DNA of 64,000 bases from Progne subis subis. Taxonomy: Eukaryota > Chordata > Aves > Passeriformes > Hirundinidae. Below, in pieces: positions 46,941 to 61,500 of the stretch; position 1 is the first letter of the stretch; each line of letters opens with the position of its first letter. The notes beneath the pieces were generated by a model that ran no database searches, was not told the DNA's origin, and worked only from the letters and a program-made list of their open reading frames with translations. The stretch covers positions 4,967,058 to 5,031,057 of the forward strand of contig JAKJHU010000030.1 of the NCBI GenBank assembly GCA_022316685.1. The letters are read 5' to 3'. The position numbers and the translations under genes are program-made.

Positions 46941-49900
46941 TTTTTGTTGTTTGTTTTTTTTAATACCTGCTTGTGAAAGAAATGGAGGTGGATTGCTTTC
47001 CATCCCAAAACAGCAGCCACAGCCTGTGGCCAGGTGCAGCATGCTCATGCAGAAAGCCTGAGGCTGGCTGGGGCATGTGGTCCCTTGCAAGCCAATTGTT
47101 TATCTGGATGTGAACAGGCCATTACAGGACAGGTTGATGGGTGCCAGCCACGAGAAGTCTGGAAGCCACACTGACCCAGCTGGGCCTCAGCCACCTGGCA
47201 GAGCATGGCTGTGGCATGGAGGTGACCACAGGGCTGGACAACAAGGAGCTGCGCAGGAGGCATCCCTTGTGGGGTGGTTTTGTGGTAACATGGCCAAAAA
47301 TGGGATGTGTGGTGGTTATGGGCATGGCAAACTTGACATCCCTCTCAGAACTACGCCATTCCAAAGCAAGGTTTTTATCCTCTTCTGGCCTGGCTGCTGA
47401 GCCCCCAGCAAGGCCATGCTGTTTTGCTGGGAGCCAAAGGAATTAATCTGACCAGGTTAGCCCCATTCCTTCCCCTTACCTGGCCTGATTTCATAGATTT
47501 GCTGTGCCTTTCTTGCCTCTGTTCTTGTTGCTCCTTCCCTCTCCATGTTTTTGCCTTATTTTGGCTGCAGCAGCCACAGTTGTTCATTTTATTCACTTGC
47601 TGCATACAGGGAAGGTGCCAGGAGGGAGCTGGGGGAAGGGAGCTGTGGCAGAGTGTGCAAGTTTGCATATGTGTGTGTGTCAGCATGTGAACACATCTCC
47701 AGGGCACAAGCAGAAGCAGGCTGATTCCTCCTCGGCTGCCTCTCCTCAGAAAGAGGAGGAGAAAGTGCCAAGTATCATCTCAGCAAGGGAGCTGCTAGTC
47801 AGGGAGCTGGAAATCTTCCCTCTCTTCAGAGCTCTGAAGAATGTAAGAGTCTTATTCAAGTTTTTCACGGCTCCCCTGCATCTTCAGAGAGCTGAAGTAA
47901 TTTTTCCCAGAAAGCGTGATGTTCATTAGGATGGTGAATGAGGAGGGAAACTTGCCAGGTATTTCAGACAGACCACAACCGGATGGACTGGATCCAGCTG
48001 TCAGGCGCCTCCAGAGAAAACATGCTGAACTCCACCAAGACAGTTAGGTGAGGTAGGCTTTGCAGAGCATTCCTGTACCACACTGGGAACATCCATGGGT
48101 AGTCTTAATTTAGGATTTGGACACTGTAATTTAAAAGTGATGAGAAAATCTTCATTCTGAATGCCATCAGGAAATAAGAGATGTAATTTTCTCCACTTAG
48201 GGAGCCTTTACAATCTTTCTCCAGAATAAAGAACTAAAAAAGCAAGACAGCTCTGCATGGACAGATAATACAAGTGCTTTCCTCACATAAGCCATCTTGA
48301 TTTATGTGCCATAAATCAAATGTTGGAGCTCAAGCCTTTGGCTAGGACCTCAGCACTGGTGGTTGCTCATCATGAGAATTTGGCCATGCAAGAAAACCTC
48401 ATGGCTTAGTAGTAATTTTTATTTCTGTTTGATCAGAGACAAGCAAATCTGGGCTCAAGGCTGGCCTGGTCTTCCTGTTCTACGTTAGTATTGCACTATG
48501 AAATAATCGGGATTCAATTGGTTTGGATAATGTCATCTTACAGAAGATTCCTTCAAAACCAGGATGAAGTCTGCACGAGACCTCCTGTAGCTGGTGCTGT
48601 GGGTGGCACAGACAGGCAGCACTCATGCTGAGACCTGGACACCAGAAGACAGCATTTGAGATCCTCTTTTAATACGATGTGTAAAAGCAGAAAGTTGTAG
48701 TCTTCATCTGCATGGTTCCCTAAGGAGTTTACTTTACATGTGGTCTTAACTACATGGAAATGGCCTTTCAAAATTTATAATAAATTTATTTATTTATTTA
48801 TTTCCAGGAAGGACCTATCTCTTTAAAAATCTTATTCCTGGGATGCTAAGGCAGGCAGAATGACACAGGAATTATGGATAGTTGTTGTTTTGCCACTGGA
48901 GAGTAAGAGCTGCTTGTGACTCCACCTGAGGAGTGAATTAAACGCAGGAATGTAAAACTGCCTTTAAGATCTTTTCACCCTTTTTTGCTTTTAACAAAAA
49001 CAACCCCTGCTTTGCAAAGAACTGAATTACTCATTCCAGACTGACAGATTGCCTTCCCATTTCTGCTCTATTCTGAGCAGTTGCATTTTTCAGCTGATAC
49101 CTGGAAAGAACATCGTCTCTTAAGAGGCTGCATAGGATGGTAAGAAAATACCTGCCTAGATGAGTCACTGGGGAACAAAAAAGGAGAATGAAAGCTGGAA
49201 GCATTATGTTGCAGAAGTGTTACAGGCAAAAGAAGAAAATCAGCACAGAGTTAATGTATCCAAGACCTGCAGTTTAACAAGAAAAACATTATTTTTTTTA
49301 TTAAAACAAACCCCATTGGGACAACAGAGAAATCATGGAGGGGATTTAACTCAAAAGAGTTGTCAAGCTATGGTTAACACCTTGGAGGCTCAGGTTAGCT
49401 TGCCTGGAGGTCAGGTATGCATGTTCCATGCAGTTCTTCCTAGTTGTACAGATGGGGTAGCACTGTAAAAGAGATGGTTGGTGGTAAGTACATGTATGTG
49501 GATTCATGTGTGTGTGTGCAGCACTGCTAACCCAGCTCCTGAGAGCACCAGCAAAGGAGCTTTCACTGTAAAATTCAGTGATTTTATTCCTCACAGCTGC
49601 CAAGCAGGGTCTGAAGTGTGACTGTTTACATGACACCGGTCACTGCTCCCGTCATGCTGCAGGGCAGCCCCAGCTCTGGGTGTTCTGGGGTTGCCACTGG
49701 GCTGTGCTTTGGGGCACCAGCTCCTGCTCATGCCACTCAGCATCCTGTTCCCCAGCACCGTGGTCAGACTTGGATGGCAACACTTGAAGCAGTTTGACCC
49801 AGCTCTATCAAGCTGTAAGAGATAAACAAAATACCACTTACAGCAAGGTCAAAACACTTGTCCTCCTTACCTGCTAATAGGGTGGAAAAATAATTAACCA

Positions 49901-51142
49901 GGGGCAGAGTGCTGACCAGCATGAGGGGAACTGGGCAGATCACTGGTATACAAGCCAATATTCTCCGTGTGAGCACCCCTGTGTTTGTTCACACTGTTTT
50001 TAAAGGTATCTTTGCAACCATAAGGTGTTTTCCCATACTTTTTTTATTAGTTTAAATGAGCCTCAAGAGAATGTGGAAGGTCTTGAAAAGGACACAGGCT
50101 CACCCAGAGTGGCTTGGTCTATCTCAGAAGGTGTTCCTAAAATGACAGATAGCTCTAAGTCTCCTGGATTGACTGTGCTGCTTTAAAATCACCTTTTCTG
50201 AGTTACACAGCTGATTCTCACACGAGATATCCATGGCTTTGTGGGTCTCTCATGGCCAGGGCTGTAATTTTTGCATTCAGTGGTTGTTTAAAATAAGTAA
50301 CTCAAGAGGCCATGTCATTAACCACCAGCAATAATTAGCAGCCTCACTTTAATGGCCCTGTGTTCCCATTCACGGTGCCCCGGAGCTGCTGTATGGTGGT
50401 CAGTCACAAGCACGAGTAATCCCCTTGCAGCAACATTCTCGGCAGTAGTGAAACTGTGGAAGTTCCATCCCAGAGTCTGATACGTGTCTCTCCAGACCGG
50501 GTGTGAGCTTCCCACAGTGTGGCTTTCCAGGATCCTGGGGTGTCTGGCTCAGTAGCCAGAGGCTGTGCTAGCCTGGCCTTGCCATAGGGTGAGACACAGT
50601 TTTCCATAACCACACTGGGGTGAAGTTATTTGTCATGATTTGAATAAGAAGAGATTTTGTCGGTGTTCCCAGGTAGATCAGGAGTAAATAATGCACCTCC
50701 TCCAGATGTGCTCAAGCTCAGCCTTGTCTTCTCTCCAATGCTGTACTAAAGCATGAGTAGACAATGACCTGAAGACCATCTCATTACAGGCATGTGGGAT
50801 GCATCATGACAACAGCTGCCTGCACTTATTACTGTCTGCCCTCTTTTGCACTTCCCAGTTCCATTTGCTCTTCAGTCTCAACTCTTGAGTTTTACATGTG
50901 GTTTCAATTTAGGTTTATTCTGATGTGAAATACCAGTAGAGCTTCACTGGGAATGAACAATGAAAACCCTGAGAGATGCTTGGGCAAAATTCCTGCTGGG
51001 ATCAAAGCCCTGGCTATACCTGGGTAAGGTATAGGCCTTAGGTCTATATTTGCATTACAGCCATCCCTGCCAGGGTTGCAGCCAGCAGTTGTACAGGACT
51101 TCAGCTAAGAAGGGCAGCAATAAAATAAAATATCATATAGCA
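46941..51142. other. Intergenic, no gene seen
   Basis: No gene recognised. Frames up to about 140 codons (47504-47929) start in leucine-rich pyrimidine tracts and have no domain. Confidence 0.6.
48784..48803. repeat. (ATTT)5 microsatellite
   Basis: Five perfect ATTT units. Confidence 0.9.
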
Positions 51143-51218
51143 AGATGTCCCTGTTCACTGCAGGGGCTCAGACTAGATGACTTTCCAACCCAAACTATTC
51201 TATTTTTTGATTCTATGA
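51143..51218 (+). mobile_element. CR1 3' tail fragment
   Basis: GATGTCCCTGTTCACTGCAG followed by GACTAGATGACTTTCCAACC, CAAACTATTCTAT and TGATTCTATGA is the sense CR1 3' terminus. It lacks the usual AAGGTCC stretch, a small internal deletion. Confidence 0.85.
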
Positions 51219-54200
51219 CAATCAAGGCCTTTCTCAACATGCAGACTAATGTGGAGAAATGGAGTCATGGGATTTCTTCACAAACATTGGGGAGGATGTT
51301 GGATGCCACTGGAGGAGCAGGAGACACTGCTACTGGAGAAGCAAGGCAGAGGATGTGAACACACAGGCAGGAGCAGTGGTCTGTAGGAGCCGAGGGAGCT
51401 GGGGCACAGAGCCTCTTGCTTGGTGCTCCCAAGAGCAGCAGCTCTGTCCTGTGGGCCCCTTCAATGGCCAGGGATGCAGCAGGGCCAGCAGTTGCTGCCA
51501 CAGCTGCACCATAGCTGCCCAATTCTGCACCTTGGTTTTTTCCCATGAACAGAAGAAACCTCTGGACACTTAAATATTGCCTAATGCTCAACCTATGGGA
51601 CTGTACCAGCCTGGTTTTACTTATACTGGAGCAAATCAGCTGCTTTTACTGCAGGTCCTTCTGACTTTGCCTGTGTAGGAGTAAAGAAAATTGCTGCTTG
51701 GCTTTTTCCTGTGGAGCCTGCAGTGTGATGGGATATATTTAATCTGAACAGGCTGGCTAATGCAGCTCTTTGAAGCAGGTTTGGCTTTGATTAAGTTTTA
51801 GCACATGTTTCGGGCCAGCAGATTCTTTTCACAATAGCACTTCATGGCTCTGGTCTTTAGGACTCTCTCAGGGCCTGGTGTATTGGCCAGCATGGGCAGC
51901 CTCAGGCCTGTTCAGTGCTCTCCTGCCTGGTGGCTGGGGCTGTGCTGGAGCAGAAGGCACCGCAGGAAGCACCTCGTGCGAGAGGCAGAGGCTGTTGCTG
52001 TGCAGTCTGCAGAATTCCCATGGGGACAGTGCTTGGCACGTATCTGAAGTTCACTTCCACACACCATCAGGAGCACCTCTTATCTTGCTACTCAGCCTGC
52101 AAACTTCTTACATTTGAGTGGACTGGTTGTAATACAAACAGATTGACCACGAGGACTTCTCAGGGCCCTGGGAGCATGGGTACCTTACTTTATTCCAGCT
52201 ACAGGCTGCTTTATGACTGTCTTGAGGAAACTTTTTTCTTTTAAACAGGCATATTTGTTTGGGTTTGAAGTGGAGGTGATGTATGCAATCAAGGTCAAGC
52301 AGTCTCAGATGAATTTCTGGTTACTTTTACAGAAGAGAAGTTGCCTTGTAAGGCATGTGACCCCAGCAGCAAGCTATCTCTTGATGCAGAAGTTGTTTGT
52401 CCTCCCTCTCAGAGTGAGCAACCTGGAATGAATGATAATGAATAGATGCTTATCCTGAAATGACTGAGCTGCAGTGACAGGAGCCAAAATGGGACTTTTA
52501 GATGAGAGGTGGATGGAGGAAAGGAGAGGGGATGGGCTGGGCACATCACCAGTGATCCTGAGGCCTCGGGTGGTTGAGTCCCCACACCAAACCTAGCACA
52601 GGCGTCAGCAGCTCGGAGTAATGATGATTTGTGGGGAATCTGGTGGTGTGGATTTCAAGGAACAGGAGCTCCAGCTTCCCAGCAACATGCACAAGTCCTG
52701 CCCTTTGTTTTTGCCAGCCCAGCAGAGAGACACAGAGCGGGAGCCTGGAGAGCAAGGCTGGTATTGTACAATCATTATTGGAGGGATAGTTAGGGAAACA
52801 GGATGGTGAGGGATGACTTGTTCAAAGCATTTTTGCAGGGACTTGGATTCCTGAGAATCTGCATGTGTGTCTTGCACATCACACCACCTCTTTGAATAGC
52901 ACCCAATAGGAGGCAAACCTCTTGTGTATTAACCATCAGTATTCAACCTGGAAGCAAATAAAAAGCAAAGTATAGCCTCATGGCAGGATAGGTATGGGCC
53001 ATCCACAGGAGCTCTCAGGTCCTGGAACCCAGCAGTTTACAGCAGAGTTTTAATCAGCCCTGAAAAAAATGTGTATAGTTCAAATATCCTAATTGTTTGC
53101 AATATTGGGGAAATACTGTTTACATGCTATTTACAAGATTGATGCCTATCAGAGTTTCCACAATTTGAGTATTAATTAATTGTAAGGTGCAGGAGCTAAG
53201 GAACAGGTGAAGCCTGTGAGACTGATTAAGCCCTTCTCCATGTCAGTAGCAGACAGAAAAAAATCAGGACTCTGACAGAAGAATTTGATGAATCCATCAA
53301 GCAGCATAATCAATCTGCTGAGAAATGAGCAAGCAGCCCACGTGATGTGAGGATGGTGCCACTGGGAAGGTGAGGGGACAGCACAGAGCCTGTTGGCATG
53401 ACCTGAGATGTCAGCAGTTTGCCAGTTGCTCGGGGAGCCTGTCCCTCTCAGGGCAGCAAGATGCAGCTGCCCAGCAGCCTGGTGCCTGCCAGCTTTCCCA
53501 ATGCCAGGCTTTAGTGTCACGGCATCTGAAGACAAAGCCAATGGAGGACTAGCCACAGGTCAGCTTCCTGGGGTGCTCTGGGTGTTTTCTATTGGGCAGC
53601 AAAGCAAGGTTTTGTTGAAGGATCGTTCAACCACACTTCAAGCAGGCTGCTACAGGATTATGTTTTCTTTTCTTCTAGAGACAGAAGAGAGAGAAGAGTC
53701 AGAATTCCCTAGCATGTGTACTGAACTTCAAAGCAAGAGATCATGGTGTGTTTCTGTGGGACCTACAGTTCTGTGCTCTACCCATGCCCTGTTTTCCAGC
53801 AGTGGGAATAGACATGTGGTAGTTGACTCAGCCCCAGAGCTGGGCACAGTGCTAATGGCCCACCTGTGATACCGATTTCCAGACAAGGAAATCACAAGGC
53901 AAAATAAAACCTGTTTATTTTAGCAGAAGTGAAAATCAATATTTTCCAAGTACCTCAATAGCCAGGCAACAGTTGAGTGGAATAGTTATTTTCAGCACTG
54001 TCAGAAGACCTCGCTCTCCATTTTAGACAAAGCTGCAGCTCCCAGCAAACACCTGGGCAGGTGTGTTTGGAAAAGGTCCTTGGCGCAGCTCCTGCAATAA
54101 GCACAGCCAAGCTGTCCATGAGTTAGCATATTGGAGAGACAAACCAGCAGAACAGGAATAATCCAAATCTAACCAAGCACCATCTGCCACACGAGGCTCT

Positions 54201-55456
54201 GCGGTTGTATACAAAAACCTCATTAGTACCTGATGAGAGGGAGGCTGGGCCCACAAATAATCTATTTGCAATACAGGGTGTGTGTGATGCTCTCAGCATA
54301 CATGTGGCTCGTGCAAAGGGGAAACCTGTCGCCGGCAGCAGCTTGCAAGACCTGCAGGAGAACCACGGGGCAGGTGTGGCATCTCCTGGGGGTGCACAGA
54401 TTCACACCTGGAATGGCCAGGGGCCAGCCTGGGAAAGCCTGGTGGTGCATAACCTACAGCAGGGCAAGACAATGCCCAGATAAGCTTGTCCTGTGGGCCC
54501 AGTGTTGGTTAGGGTGAAGGCCAAAAGCAGTGGAACCATGAGGAACTAAAATAAAAGCAGCCACATTCATCTCTCTTGCCCCAGGCTGGCAGCTGCCAGG
54601 GACATGGGGCCAAGCCTGAGTGCCACTGACTGTCCTACACTCACTGAGCTGCTCACAGTGGTACCTGCCACGATCCCAACAAGTTCTGCCAAGTCCACCT
54701 TTGTCTCTGGTGCCCAAGGTGTGCCAGGGCCCAGCACCTGCTGTGCCAGTGATGTTTCCAGCACCAGGAGGGGGCAAGAAGTGACTTGACATTGGCAGAG
54801 AGTGTGTCACTTTAGCTGTCTTCCCCCTCAGCTCCCTGTGCCTGCCATCTCCATGTGGACACAGTGGTGGAGTTCTGCTGTCCCCTTGGGCAAGGGGCAT
54901 TTGGGGCCCAGGTGCCACTCTGGGTGGGGTGAGGGGGGTGCAACAAGGGTGGTGGAGCTGCTCTGGGGGCTGCAGGGAGAGGAGAGCCTCTCCCTTGGCT
55001 CTCATCCTCCTCCCTTATCTCCTGCTCACAGCTTGCTAGCAGCCAGCCCAGGAACTTGGAGGGAGAAATCCTTGGAGTCCCTTGGAGGTGCAGGGACAGG
55101 GCTTGGCCCTGCCAACTGCCATGGGATGACTGTCAGGCTTGGTGGGGAAGACCTGCATCCAGGGTCAGCTCCTGCTCCCAAATGTGGTGAAGACGAGCTT
55201 GTGATCTATGGTGGCACTTGTGTGAGGCCAAAACTTGTTGTTAACATTATTATTTTTAATTGGTTTATTTTTAGCTGAGCATTTATGTTTGTGTGATCTC
55301 TGCTACTGGGCAGCTCTGGCTCCTCGGGGAGGTCTACAACAAGGCACGACACAGTGAAATCCCAGCTCAAGGGGAAACAACACTGGGCAGTGGGTGGGGT
55401 CAGGAGGATTGGAGGGGGAGAGGATGGCAACTGAGACTTCAGAGCAGATGCAATCC

Positions 55457-55458
<2 letters not shown>
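51219..55458. other. Intergenic, no gene seen
   Basis: Somewhat GC-richer than the first half of the desert. Frames up to 183 codons (54454-55005, minus) have low-complexity composition and no domain. No repeat family recognised. Confidence 0.55.

Positions 55459-55514
<56 letters not shown>
55459..55514. repeat. Compound microsatellite (AT)12(AC)10(AT)6
   Basis: Perfect AT dinucleotides at 55459-55482, AC at 55483-55502 and AT at 55503-55514. The AT blocks are self-complementary, so cruciform extrusion is possible. Likely polymorphic. Confidence 0.95.
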
Positions 55515-55515
<1 letters not shown>

Positions 55516-58500
55516 GTAATTAAACAGAGGGAGGCAGAATTAAAAGGTCACTTCGGGGCTGCCACATGGTAGCATCTTTAAAGCTATCATGCAGTGCAGC
55601 CTGGTGTAAGAGCACAGCTCTGTTATGGGTTATTGCATTACAAGCTCCCTCATTTTCTTACGCCAGACAGTGAAATACAAGGGTCTGAAACAGGAAACCA
55701 GTTTTCCAAATGCAAGGCCCTGTGAAGGGACAGGGTGAAGGCGGAGTGCTGCAGCAGCCACCTGGCCGTGTCACCCAGGAAAGAGGGTTATATGCTTCCT
55801 TGACTTTGCTCCTTGCCTCAGGGACCCTGCCTGTGCCGACGGTTTCTCCTGGGAGGAAGAAGCCATGGAACAGGGCCATAATTGTTTTTTTCTTTTTAAA
55901 GGAGTTAGTCCAAAGGAGAACTGCATTGTGTCTTCTCCTCCTGCTTGTTATTATAATTACCTGGGAGGCTGGCTGCCTCCCCTCCCTGCCCTTGGCTTTT
56001 GCATTCTTCTCTCATGATCCCATTGTGGCATTGCATCCTCTAACACTCTCTGCCACCCAAGGCTGTGCCTTGCTCACCAAATTTCCTGCTCTCATACATT
56101 TCATCTTCTCTTTCCAAGTGCAGCCTCTTGAAAAGTTACTTCTCAGTTCAGTTACCACTTTTGCTTCTCTAGATACCTTGTTCATCTGTTTTCTTTTGCT
56201 TTATGTGTTCTCTTGCTTGTTGGGTGGGTCAATCACAGACCAAGAAGTGGCAAGGCACTTTTATCATGCCCATGTCAGCAACTGGGGCCTTCCTGGTAGC
56301 ATGGGACACTGTGTTTGTATGAAGGGACAGGTATTCAGCCATTCCAACTGTTTCTGTCCTTTGAAAGTCCTAAGTTTGCTGTCCCGTTTTAGAGCCTGAA
56401 GCAGTTCTTTGTTGGTGCGGTTTCTCTGCTTCTCAGCTCGCTCTGTTTTGTAAGCTAGATGGTTTCAAGAATTATAGCTGAAAAGCATTGGAACAGGCAG
56501 GCATACTTTGCCTCTCTTCACAACTACATTGCTTGCACACTTAGAATGATTTACTTCATTTAGCATTTTAAATTCCATACAATTTTAGGAGCACAGGGGG
56601 ATACATTAGTCTGAATTATTTCCTGCCAAACAATTCTGCCGTGAAGACTGCCAAGGCAGCTCGAGGTGTGCCGGGGGCAGAAAGCTCGCTCCACCGCAGC
56701 TCCAGGATCCACATCTATAGCCCTGGAGAAGGAGTTTCTATGGAGACGTTTGCAGTAAACAAATGTATGCCTTCCCCAGTATGTGCAGGCACTGCAGCCC
56801 TGCAGCCCAGCCCTGCCTTTGGCAGGGGCTGATACCTGTGGACCCCAGCCAGCCTGTGCCCCCTGACAGCCTATGGCCCTGCTGCCAGCAGTGCTGCCTT
56901 GCACCTTGAAGAACAGCAGGTTGGAGCAATAATTCCCAGTACTTTAGCTAGGGGGTGAATTTTGAGGAGTCCCAGTACGGTATCGTGCTCTCCTGGCACA
57001 GCAAACAAAACTGCCATTAAATGTTTGTGTACATATAGCCAGGGAGAGTCACAAAATCCTATGCAAAGGGAGAGCAGGGGTTTCATGCTTCTTCCCAGGA
57101 TGCCTCCAGGCTCTGTACCCGCCTCCTGCATCTCCCCATGCTGCAGTGCCCATGGCTGGAGACCTGCACCCCAGCTGACAGTGCTGAGCATCCCTGGGCT
57201 CCAGTCCCCAGGTCTGTGGGGAATTAAAGCCTCTCCTGCGAGTCTTCCTCCCTGAGATGGCTGAGCAAACCAGAACATGAGGAGATGATGCTCAGTTACC
57301 TTCTGTTGGGTTTACAGTCATGTTTCCACTCAATAGGCAGTTTTATGTATGAGTAAAATGTATGTGAATTTTTCTCACAGAGGTAGATATGAGAGCTCAA
57401 GTACTCCAGCCAAATATTGCTCGGGTGATAACCAGAAACTGTGCTATAGCTTCATTATTTTTCCTGTTAAGGCTTCTCTTGCTGCTCCAGCTCTGCTTTG
57501 CATCCCTTCTTGGACTGCAGCAATGCATCATGCTGGGCTGCTCAAAGGCTGCTGCTTCTCTGGGAAGAACTGTCTGTCACCCAAGTCTAAAGTTGAGGCT
57601 GGAATATATAAAATATGCTACACATTTTGCCGTTATTAGGCTAAAGAGCAAAGGCAGCCACCAGTAACTTTGATCCCAGAAGACCAGCACAAAACAAAGC
57701 AGGGATTCACTGGCTGAGTGCACATCCTTATTTTTATCACGCCATCCAACAGAGCAATTGCTAATGGACCTGAACAAAATTTGACCCATATTGATTTCCA
57801 GATTCTGAGCTGAGCTGCCTTAGGTGCTGGCTGCAGCTCTCCAGCAGTACCATGCCCTTGAATCTCAATGTGAAACAGAGATGGAAGATAGGATACCTTA
57901 GGATATTGGTAACACCTAACTATTGGAAACAGGGAAGTCAGACCAAGTCAGCTGAGTCTCTGGCCTTGTTTCAGCCTGGGCTTGTGCTTTATGGAGGGAC
58001 AAGGGAACAGGCAGGTGGCCTTGGGGTGCTGGAGGTGTCTTGGGGAAGAGCAGACATGCCCCATGTTGTCCAGACTGGAGCCTGCTTTGCCCACAGCACT
58101 GCTGCTGCAGCTCCAGCTCAGCCTGCCCAGCAGCGAGGGACCCTCGGTGCTGCCTCACCATGGGCACTCACACAGAGGGGCTGCACAGAACAGAGGCCAC
58201 ATCACACTGAAACCCCCTTATTATTGTTCAGCTGTAAGTAAAGGTTATTTGAGCACTTGACAGAAACACCACATGCTCCAGAATCAGGGTGATAGCGTGG
58301 TTTTAGACACCCATCCCTGCCTATCCCTACCTAAGGCCCAGGACTTGCCCTGTGTGGCACCCGGAGGGATTCTCAGCCAGGCCATGGCCCTTTAGGGTCC
58401 CTCTTGTTTGGGGATTGCAGCAGATGGCTTGATATTTCAGTATGACCCTCAGTCCCTCTCACCCATGCAGTGCCCATGGGTGATGGGTGAGTGGCCCACA

Positions 58501-61500
58501 CATGTTCCCCCCCAGCCCAGGCAGAGGCTGCTGCTGCAGCTGAGTGCCCCACTTTCAGCCAGAGGAGTTAATGAGGGTGCCCTGCTCCTGCTTGCTTTTC
58601 TAGTTCCCTTCCTTTGAGAGTTAATACATATCTTGCTCTATTTTTTGCACAATAACAACAGCGCAGCTCAGGGGAAATTTGCACGAGATTAAAAAAAAAA
58701 AAAAAAAAAGACTATGTCAGCCAACTGTGGCTTGTTTTATTCACCTGAAAATGGCTGGAAATTGGAGGAGTGCTGGGACAAGTGCCTCCTGGGTGTGCCC
58801 TGCTCCTGTCAGCACATGGGATCTGCTGCAGGCAGCTCCCATGCCCAGCTGGCCTAACCCCAAGTGACCAACCTCACCTTCTTACGTAAATGCACTTACG
58901 AATACAGGTTACAAAACTCAGCTTACTGGTTTCCAAGAGACACAGCTGTCCCAGCACCATAGCCTGCATGTTACTCAGCTGTCTTGTGGGGAAGAAGCAC
59001 CTTCTGATCAGAGATGTTGCCATGGCCAGCAAGGGAGGGTGGTGACACCTGACACGTAATCCAGTGTAGAGGAGTCCCTGTTTCCTAGCCTTGTGCCTTG
59101 CTGGCAGAGATATTCCGGGGAGCTGCCTCAATGGCAAAACAAATTTGTAGAGGCCTTGATATTGCTGAACCCTGGCTATGCTGTAGAAGCAGTTCCAGTG
59201 AGTGAGGTTAGGAAGAACCTCTGCTCTAGACCAAGGCTAGATATAGAGGCCTTCTTAAACCAGAGACCTCTGGCAACATGAAAATAATCTTGTTAGAATA
59301 ATATGTATTAAATGTGGTAGGTAAAGAGATGGTAGGTAAAAGAGATGGGAGAGTTAAGGGAGCAGGTATTTGCTCTGCAAAAATACCGCAACTGAGGAGA
59401 GACCCTGTGATAAACCATGTGTCAGAGCAGTGAGCATCTCTGCAGCACATAGGGTGAGAACTCAGCTCCAGCAAACGTGGTTATTTGGGTTCTGCTGCTG
59501 TTATCAGCTTGGCAGCCTTCCGAAGTGATGCCCGAGCTGTCAAACCCAGTGCAGAAGTGTTTTCAACTTTGCTGAGGGCAGGATGCCCTCAAAGAGAACA
59601 GAGCTGCCTTTCTGGAGCTTGCTGCTGGTCACTGCCTGGTGCAAACGTGGGCTCACAGTAATCGGGAACTCTGGGGCTGGGGCCAGTGTGCTCTGAGTAA
59701 CCCAGGGGCTCAGCTGGCAGAGGGAATGGCTGGATCACAGCCCACTGCCTTGCTGCAGAGGTGGGAGATGCCCTGCCTCTGCCTCAGCACCTCCTTATGC
59801 AGCAGCCCGGTGCCGCTCTCCTCGCCTGAGAATCAGAGCCCGTGACTGCGACGAGCCGATGCTGCCCTTTCACCCAAAGCAGCGTTTCCTTCTCCAGGTG
59901 AGGGGAGTGTGTGCTAAACTGCTGCTGCCCCACTTTCCTCAGGAATGTTTACCAAGGAAAGATACACTTGCACATTACCCCGAGCTTGGTGCTGTGTTCC
60001 AGAAGGCCAGCAACAGACCCAAGACCATCCTTAGGAGCTGCCAGCAGGATGGGAGCTCCTGCCAGCACCTCCTGGCCCCGTTAAGCCAGAGGGGCTGTTC
60101 TCTGAGGAACTGGCCATGTAGGAGGATGAGTTCCAGCCAGAGACCAAGCCCCAGACTGAAGATGAGACAATCATAGGAGGGATTGACAAATAGAAACCAC
60201 AGAAAATGGAGCTGGCTGTGTCTTGGAATTCCTTACTGCTTGTCAGGCTTATCAGGCTGCTGCAAGGCAGGATTGACACTGACTGTGTCACTTTGGACAA
60301 ATCTAGCCAACTTGGCTTTTTCTTGGTTTTTTTTTGTAGCTATTTATACAGCAGTATTACGGTTGCTCTGCCAGTACCACACCACATGCACCATGACCCA
60401 GGAATACCAAAGGAAGGTGGATTTCAGTGGGTTTTTGTTCTGCATGAAGCATCTGTGGTGAGGTTTTTTCATCAGGGCAGGGAGACTGGCATCTTGGGGT
60501 CCTGACCTGATGCTCTAGCAGAAGTGCTCCACAAGCTCCAGAGCATCCCACCATGTGAAAGCTCTCCAGTGAAGGCAAAGGATAAAGGGATAATTCCAGC
60601 CTCCTCTGCTTCACTGCCTTGAGTCTGAAACACGTGTGTAGCTTAAGGCCTATTTGCAGCATCTGGTCCATGTCCATCATGATGCAAATTGTAGCATCCA
60701 GCAGAGCTTTTGCCATAAAACAGGAATGTTTTATTAACCCCATTTGATGCTGATGCCTTGAACCCCACTGCCTTCCAGCACACCACAGAGTTCAGGAGCC
60801 CCAGCTCCATGCAAACATTGGGAATTCTGTGGGATGCCAGCCAGAACACTGCGTGTTCTTCTGAGATGCTGGCGTGCACCAGGGATGCTGGTTCACAGAG
60901 CTGTGCTGTTGTGCAGCCCATGTTGGGGCCATGTGAAATAAACTCTGAGGCAAAAGGAGGCTGTGAAAGGAGGGGAGGGCAGGAGGGAATGTCCTGCCTT
61001 ACTGCAGACTCTGGTTGGCAGCACACTGGCTGGGTGGCTGGTTTGCCCTGTGGATTTGGCTCTGTGCTTCAGCTGGGTAGGTGAGCTCTTTTGTGGTTTT
61101 CAGAAAGAAGGAAGGATTTGGGCATGCCCTAATTAAGGGAATTTCCTGGGCACTCCAGGCACTGAGGGAAAGGAAGAAAGGGACTATAGTACTGGAGGGG
61201 TATGGGGCAGCTTGGAAAGGATCCCTGGCCCAGGAGCTGTGCGAGGAAAAGAGGAGAGGGAGGAAAGCAGAAAAGCTTGAGCAGGTTATGGGCATAAAGA
61301 AAAGTTTTCTCAAGGAAGTGGGGCCATGAGGGTTTTCTCAGCAGAGGAGTGAGCTGGGAAGAAGAAAGGGTGAAAAAAGGACACCAATACACCAGCAAGA
61401 GCAGGGCCACTGACACATGGTGACATTCAGTGAACTTGGACAAATCTCAAAGTTGTAATGTTCAAGAAAGAAACTATTTATTTAGCCTTGATTAGTAGTA

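Noticed and set aside
54454..55005. 183-codon minus-strand frame
   Set aside because: No recognisable domain, GC-rich low-complexity composition, overlapped by an equally long frame on the other strand.
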